Below are positions 62,065 through 64,000 of a stretch of DNA of 64,000 nt, in pieces. The notes beneath the pieces are model-generated. The model worked only from the letters and a program-made list of their open reading frames with translations, was not told the DNA's origin and ran no database searches. Source of the DNA: Pseudorhodobacter antarcticus (lineage in GTDB: Bacteria; Pseudomonadota; Alphaproteobacteria; Rhodobacterales; Rhodobacteraceae); assembly GCA_945860375.1 (NCBI GenBank), contig CAMAQR010000002.1:1-64000 (forward strand), read 5' to 3'. The stretch's first letter is position 1. Each line of letters begins with the position of its first letter. The position numbers and the translations under genes are program-made.

Positions 62065-62775
62065 ATGTCATTGCATCCGCCCAGATCCACCTTCACCGCG
62101 GGCCTTGTCACCGCCCTGCCGATCGCTTTGGGCTATTTTCCGATTGCGTTTTCGTTCGGCGTGGCGGCGACGCGCGCGGGCCTGTCTGGGGTTGAGGCGT
62201 TCGGGTTGTCCCTTATCATCTATGCGGGGGCGGCGCAGTTTTTGGCGCTGGCGCTGATCACCGGGGGAGCGCCGGTTCTGGTGGCGGCCTTCACTTTGGT
62301 GGCGATGAATGTGCGGCATGTGCTTTATGGTCCGGCGCTGATCAAACGGGCGGGGCCGGGTGCGCGGTCACGCCATGCTTGGGCTTGGGCGTTTGGGCTG
62401 ACGGATGAGGTGTTTGGTGCGGCCTTGGGCGCGCTGGCGCGGGGGAAGGTGTCGTTTTCGGAGCCGTTCATGTTCGGGCTGGGGCTGGGGGCCTACGGGT
62501 CTTGGCTGGCGGGCACAGCCTTGGGTGCATTCGCCGGGGGGGCGGCCTTGAAGGATTGGCCGGTGCTGGATGCGGCCCTTGGCTTCATGTTGCCGGCCCT
62601 GTTTCTGGCCTTGCTGTTGTCGATCCTGTCGCGGGTCCAGTTGCCGGTGATTGCGGTGGCTGCGGTGGCGACAGTTGCGGTGACGCTGCTTTGGTCCGGC
62701 ACGGCGGGGATTTTGGCGGGCATGGTCGCGGGGGCAGTGGCGGGGCTTTTGCGAAAGGTGCCTGATGCGGGCTGA
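62065..62775 (+). CDS. azlC: AzlC family branched-chain amino acid exporter subunit
   Basis: A 236-residue membrane protein with about seven helices. PIALGYFPIAFSFGVAATRAGLS, IYAGAAQFLALAL and AMNVRHVLYGPAL are AzlC signatures. With AzlD it exports branched-chain amino acids or analogues. ATG at 62065 is chosen as the family start; no clear ribosome site is free of the upstream hairpin. It is followed by azlD with an 11-base overlap. Confidence 0.9.
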   Translation: MSLHPPRSTFTAGLVTALPIALGYFPIAFSFGVAATRAGLSGVEAFGLSLIIYAGAAQFLALALITGGAPVLVAAFTLVAMNVRHVLYGPALIKRAGPGARSRHAWAWAFGLTDEVFGAALGALARGKVSFSEPFMFGLGLGAYGSWLAGTALGAFAGGAALKDWPVLDAALGFMLPALFLALLLSILSRVQLPVIAVAAVATVAVTLLWSGTAGILAGMVAGAVAGLLRKVPDAG

Positions 62776-63079
62776 GATTCTGACACTGGCTTTGATCGTG
62801 GGGGCCTTCACTTGGGCGTTCCGGTTTTTTCCGACCAAGTTGGACCTGTCCACCATGGCCCCCGATGGACTGCTGGCGCGGTTTCTCGCGGCGACCGGCC
62901 CGGCGGCGATTGCGACGCTGTTTGTGGCGTCGGTCTTGCCGATGCTGGCCCAAGGCGTGCCGCTGCCCTTGGCCGCGGGCACGATTGCCGTGCTGGCGGT
63001 TTATGCCGTGATGCGGTCGGTGGTCGGGGCAACGCTGGCTGGCTCGGCGGGGTACGGTTTGGCGGTCTGGCTGATCTAG
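62765..63079 (+). CDS. azlD: AzlD family small subunit of branched-chain amino acid exporter
   Basis: A 104-residue, three- to four-helix membrane protein with the AzlD pattern (ALIVGAFTWAFRFFPTKL at the N-terminus, LASVLPML-like centre, VVGATLAGSAGYGLA end). It partners AzlC. The overlap with azlC indicates translational coupling. Confidence 0.88.
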   Translation: MRAEILTLALIVGAFTWAFRFFPTKLDLSTMAPDGLLARFLAATGPAAIATLFVASVLPMLAQGVPLPLAAGTIAVLAVYAVMRSVVGATLAGSAGYGLAVWLI

Positions 63080-63132
63080 GTCATAGGCCGATGGATTTTG
63101 CGGACTTAGGATGGCGTTCAATGGAGGCCACC

Positions 63133-63450
63133 ATGCTTGAAATCATTCCTGCCAAGGTCGTTCAAATCATCATCCAATCGCGCGAAGGCCCGATGGTGAA
63201 ACCCGAGATGCGCGCTTTTATTGCCGGGCTGAACGATGACGAAAAGGCCCATTTGACGGCGCTGGCCTGGATCGGCCGCGGCGCATTTGAGGCCGAAGAT
63301 TTTGCCGAGGCCGTGGCAACTGCGGTGGCAGAAGCCAGCACACCGACCGAAGACTACCTGATGGGCATGCCGCATCTGGCCGAAAACCTTGAGGGGGGGC
63401 TGGAGGCGATGGGAATTGATGTCGCCGCCGAGGAAGAGGATCTGCTTTAG
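63133..63450 (+). CDS. DUF3775 domain protein
   Basis: A 105-residue soluble protein of the DUF3775 family, with MLEIIPAKVVQIIIQSREGP at the start, ALAWIGRGAFEAEDF in the middle, and an acidic C-terminus (VAAEEEDLL). Function is unknown; homologues are common in alphaproteobacteria. ATG 63133 is preferred since GGAGG lies 7 bases ahead; ATG 63121 is the alternative. Confidence 0.82.
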   Translation: MLEIIPAKVVQIIIQSREGPMVKPEMRAFIAGLNDDEKAHLTALAWIGRGAFEAEDFAEAVATAVAEASTPTEDYLMGMPHLAENLEGGLEAMGIDVAAEEEDLL

Positions 63451-63452
63451 GC

Positions 63453-63481
63453 TTGAACCCCGGCGCGCCGCCCATATATCT
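63453..63481 (+). promoter_or_regulatory. Candidate trxC promoter
   Basis: TTGAAC (63453-63458), 16 bases, TATATC (63475-63480), about 28 bases ahead of the trxC start. Confidence 0.4.
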
Positions 63482-63508
63482 GCGATAAGTGGAATATATG
63501 AGGCTGCG

Positions 63509-63946
63509 ATGACCGAAGCTGTAAAGCTGTGCTGCGCCACCTGCGGGCAAATGAACCGGGTGCCATTGGCCAAGTTGGGCGATGCGCCGAAATGCGGGTC
63601 TTGCGGCGATCCGTTGGCGGATGGCCGGGTGATGGAGTTGGACGCGGGTGCGCATGAAAAGGCGACGCGCGGTGATGAAATGCCGCTCTTGGTCGACTAC
63701 TGGGCGCCCTGGTGCGGCCCCTGCCGCGCAATGGCACCGGAATTCGTCAAGGCCGCCAAGGCTTTGACCGGGCGGGCGCGGTTGGCGAAACTGAACACCG
63801 AGGACAATCCAGAGATTTCCGCCCGCGCCCGCATTCAGGGCATCCCGGCGCTGATCCTGTACAAGCGCGGGCGCGAAGTGGCGCGTTTGGCAGGCGCGCG
63901 TCCGGCCAGCGATATCGTGGCCTTTGTGCAGGGGCATTTGGGCTAA
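63509..63946 (+). CDS. trxC: Thioredoxin 2 (zinc-binding thioredoxin)
   Basis: A 145-residue TrxC-type thioredoxin. An N-terminal zinc ribbon has Cys9-x2-Cys12 and Cys29-x2-Cys32, and the redox site is WCGPC at 68-72. The cis-proline GIPAL follows. It reduces protein disulfides, often during oxidative stress. ATG at 63509 is the usual start. The final 54 bases of the window beyond it hold nothing I can assign. Confidence 0.94.
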   Translation: MTEAVKLCCATCGQMNRVPLAKLGDAPKCGSCGDPLADGRVMELDAGAHEKATRGDEMPLLVDYWAPWCGPCRAMAPEFVKAAKALTGRARLAKLNTEDNPEISARARIQGIPALILYKRGREVARLAGARPASDIVAFVQGHLG

Positions 63947-64000
63947 GGGTTTGGGTCTTGAGTGCCGAAAGCGCGCACCCAAACACGCCGGCCAGAGCAG

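Overview
The window looks like chromosome from a high-GC alphaproteobacterium of the Rhodobacterales (Rhodobacter/Paracoccus-like). The reasons are the strong GC bias at third codon positions, the mreBCD-mrdA-rodA cluster, the tandem glycine riboswitch ahead of gcvT, the BKACE, AruH/AruI-like and FeS-type photolyase families, and short palindromic intergenic elements of the kind common in that group. I see no phage, insertion sequence, tRNA, rRNA or CRISPR. The window is mostly metabolic and transport genes plus one conserved cell-shape block.

Layout. 0.3-2.7 kb (minus): a three-gene unit of BKACE, GNAT acetyltransferase and histone-deacetylase-like amidohydrolase. 2.8-11.3 kb: a class A beta-lactamase-like serine hydrolase and a complete dipeptide ABC importer (dppABCDF) flanked by two M19 dipeptidases. 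11.4-14.8 kb: GyrI-like protein, SDR dehydrogenase, enolase-superfamily dehydratase, CbiX-like chelatase. 14.8-21.3 kb (minus): TetR regulator, AruH- and AruI-like enzymes (arginine transaminase route), class III aminotransferase and a PuuA-like gamma-glutamyl ligase. 21.4-25.5 kb: CDF metal transporter, SH3 protein, 2-hydroxyacid dehydrogenase, small secreted protein, TerC-family protein. 25.5-33.5 kb: a six-gene minus-strand cluster (N-formylglutamate amidohydrolase-like protein, glutamine-synthetase-like ligase, aldehyde dehydrogenase, Fe-alcohol dehydrogenase, FAD amine/amino acid oxidoreductase, sulfotransferase-like protein) divergent from an RpiR regulator.

33.5-41.8 kb (minus): mreB-mreC-mreD-mrdA-rodA, followed by a DUF1345 membrane protein, a hydroxypyruvate-reductase-like enzyme and an EamA exporter. 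42-47.6 kb: SDR, a small Cys-containing protein with a terminator, leuA with a leucine-rich leader peptide, and an SDR translationally coupled to an FeS photolyase. 47.9-55.8 kb: an exported MORN-repeat protein, NAD synthetase, a PfkB sugar kinase, an exported protein of unknown function, a metallo-beta-lactamase-fold protein, a small zincin and a glutamyl-tRNA synthetase. 55.9-64 kb: MATE exporter, riboswitch-gcvT-gcvH-gcvP, azlCD, DUF3775 protein and thioredoxin 2.

The most interesting candidate system is the 25.5-33.5 kb cluster. Its enzyme set (gamma-glutamyl ligase, alcohol dehydrogenase, aldehyde dehydrogenase, amidohydrolase) would fit oxidation of an amino alcohol while it is protected as a gamma-glutamyl amide, a parallel to the Puu putrescine pathway. 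With ethanolamine the product would be glycine, which the glycine cleavage system in this same window could consume. The pathway and substrate are inference. Other points worth a look are the leuA leader with a GLLLL tract written in rare CTT codons, a terminator hairpin between dppA and dppB, and a recurring GGGATATTT intergenic motif.
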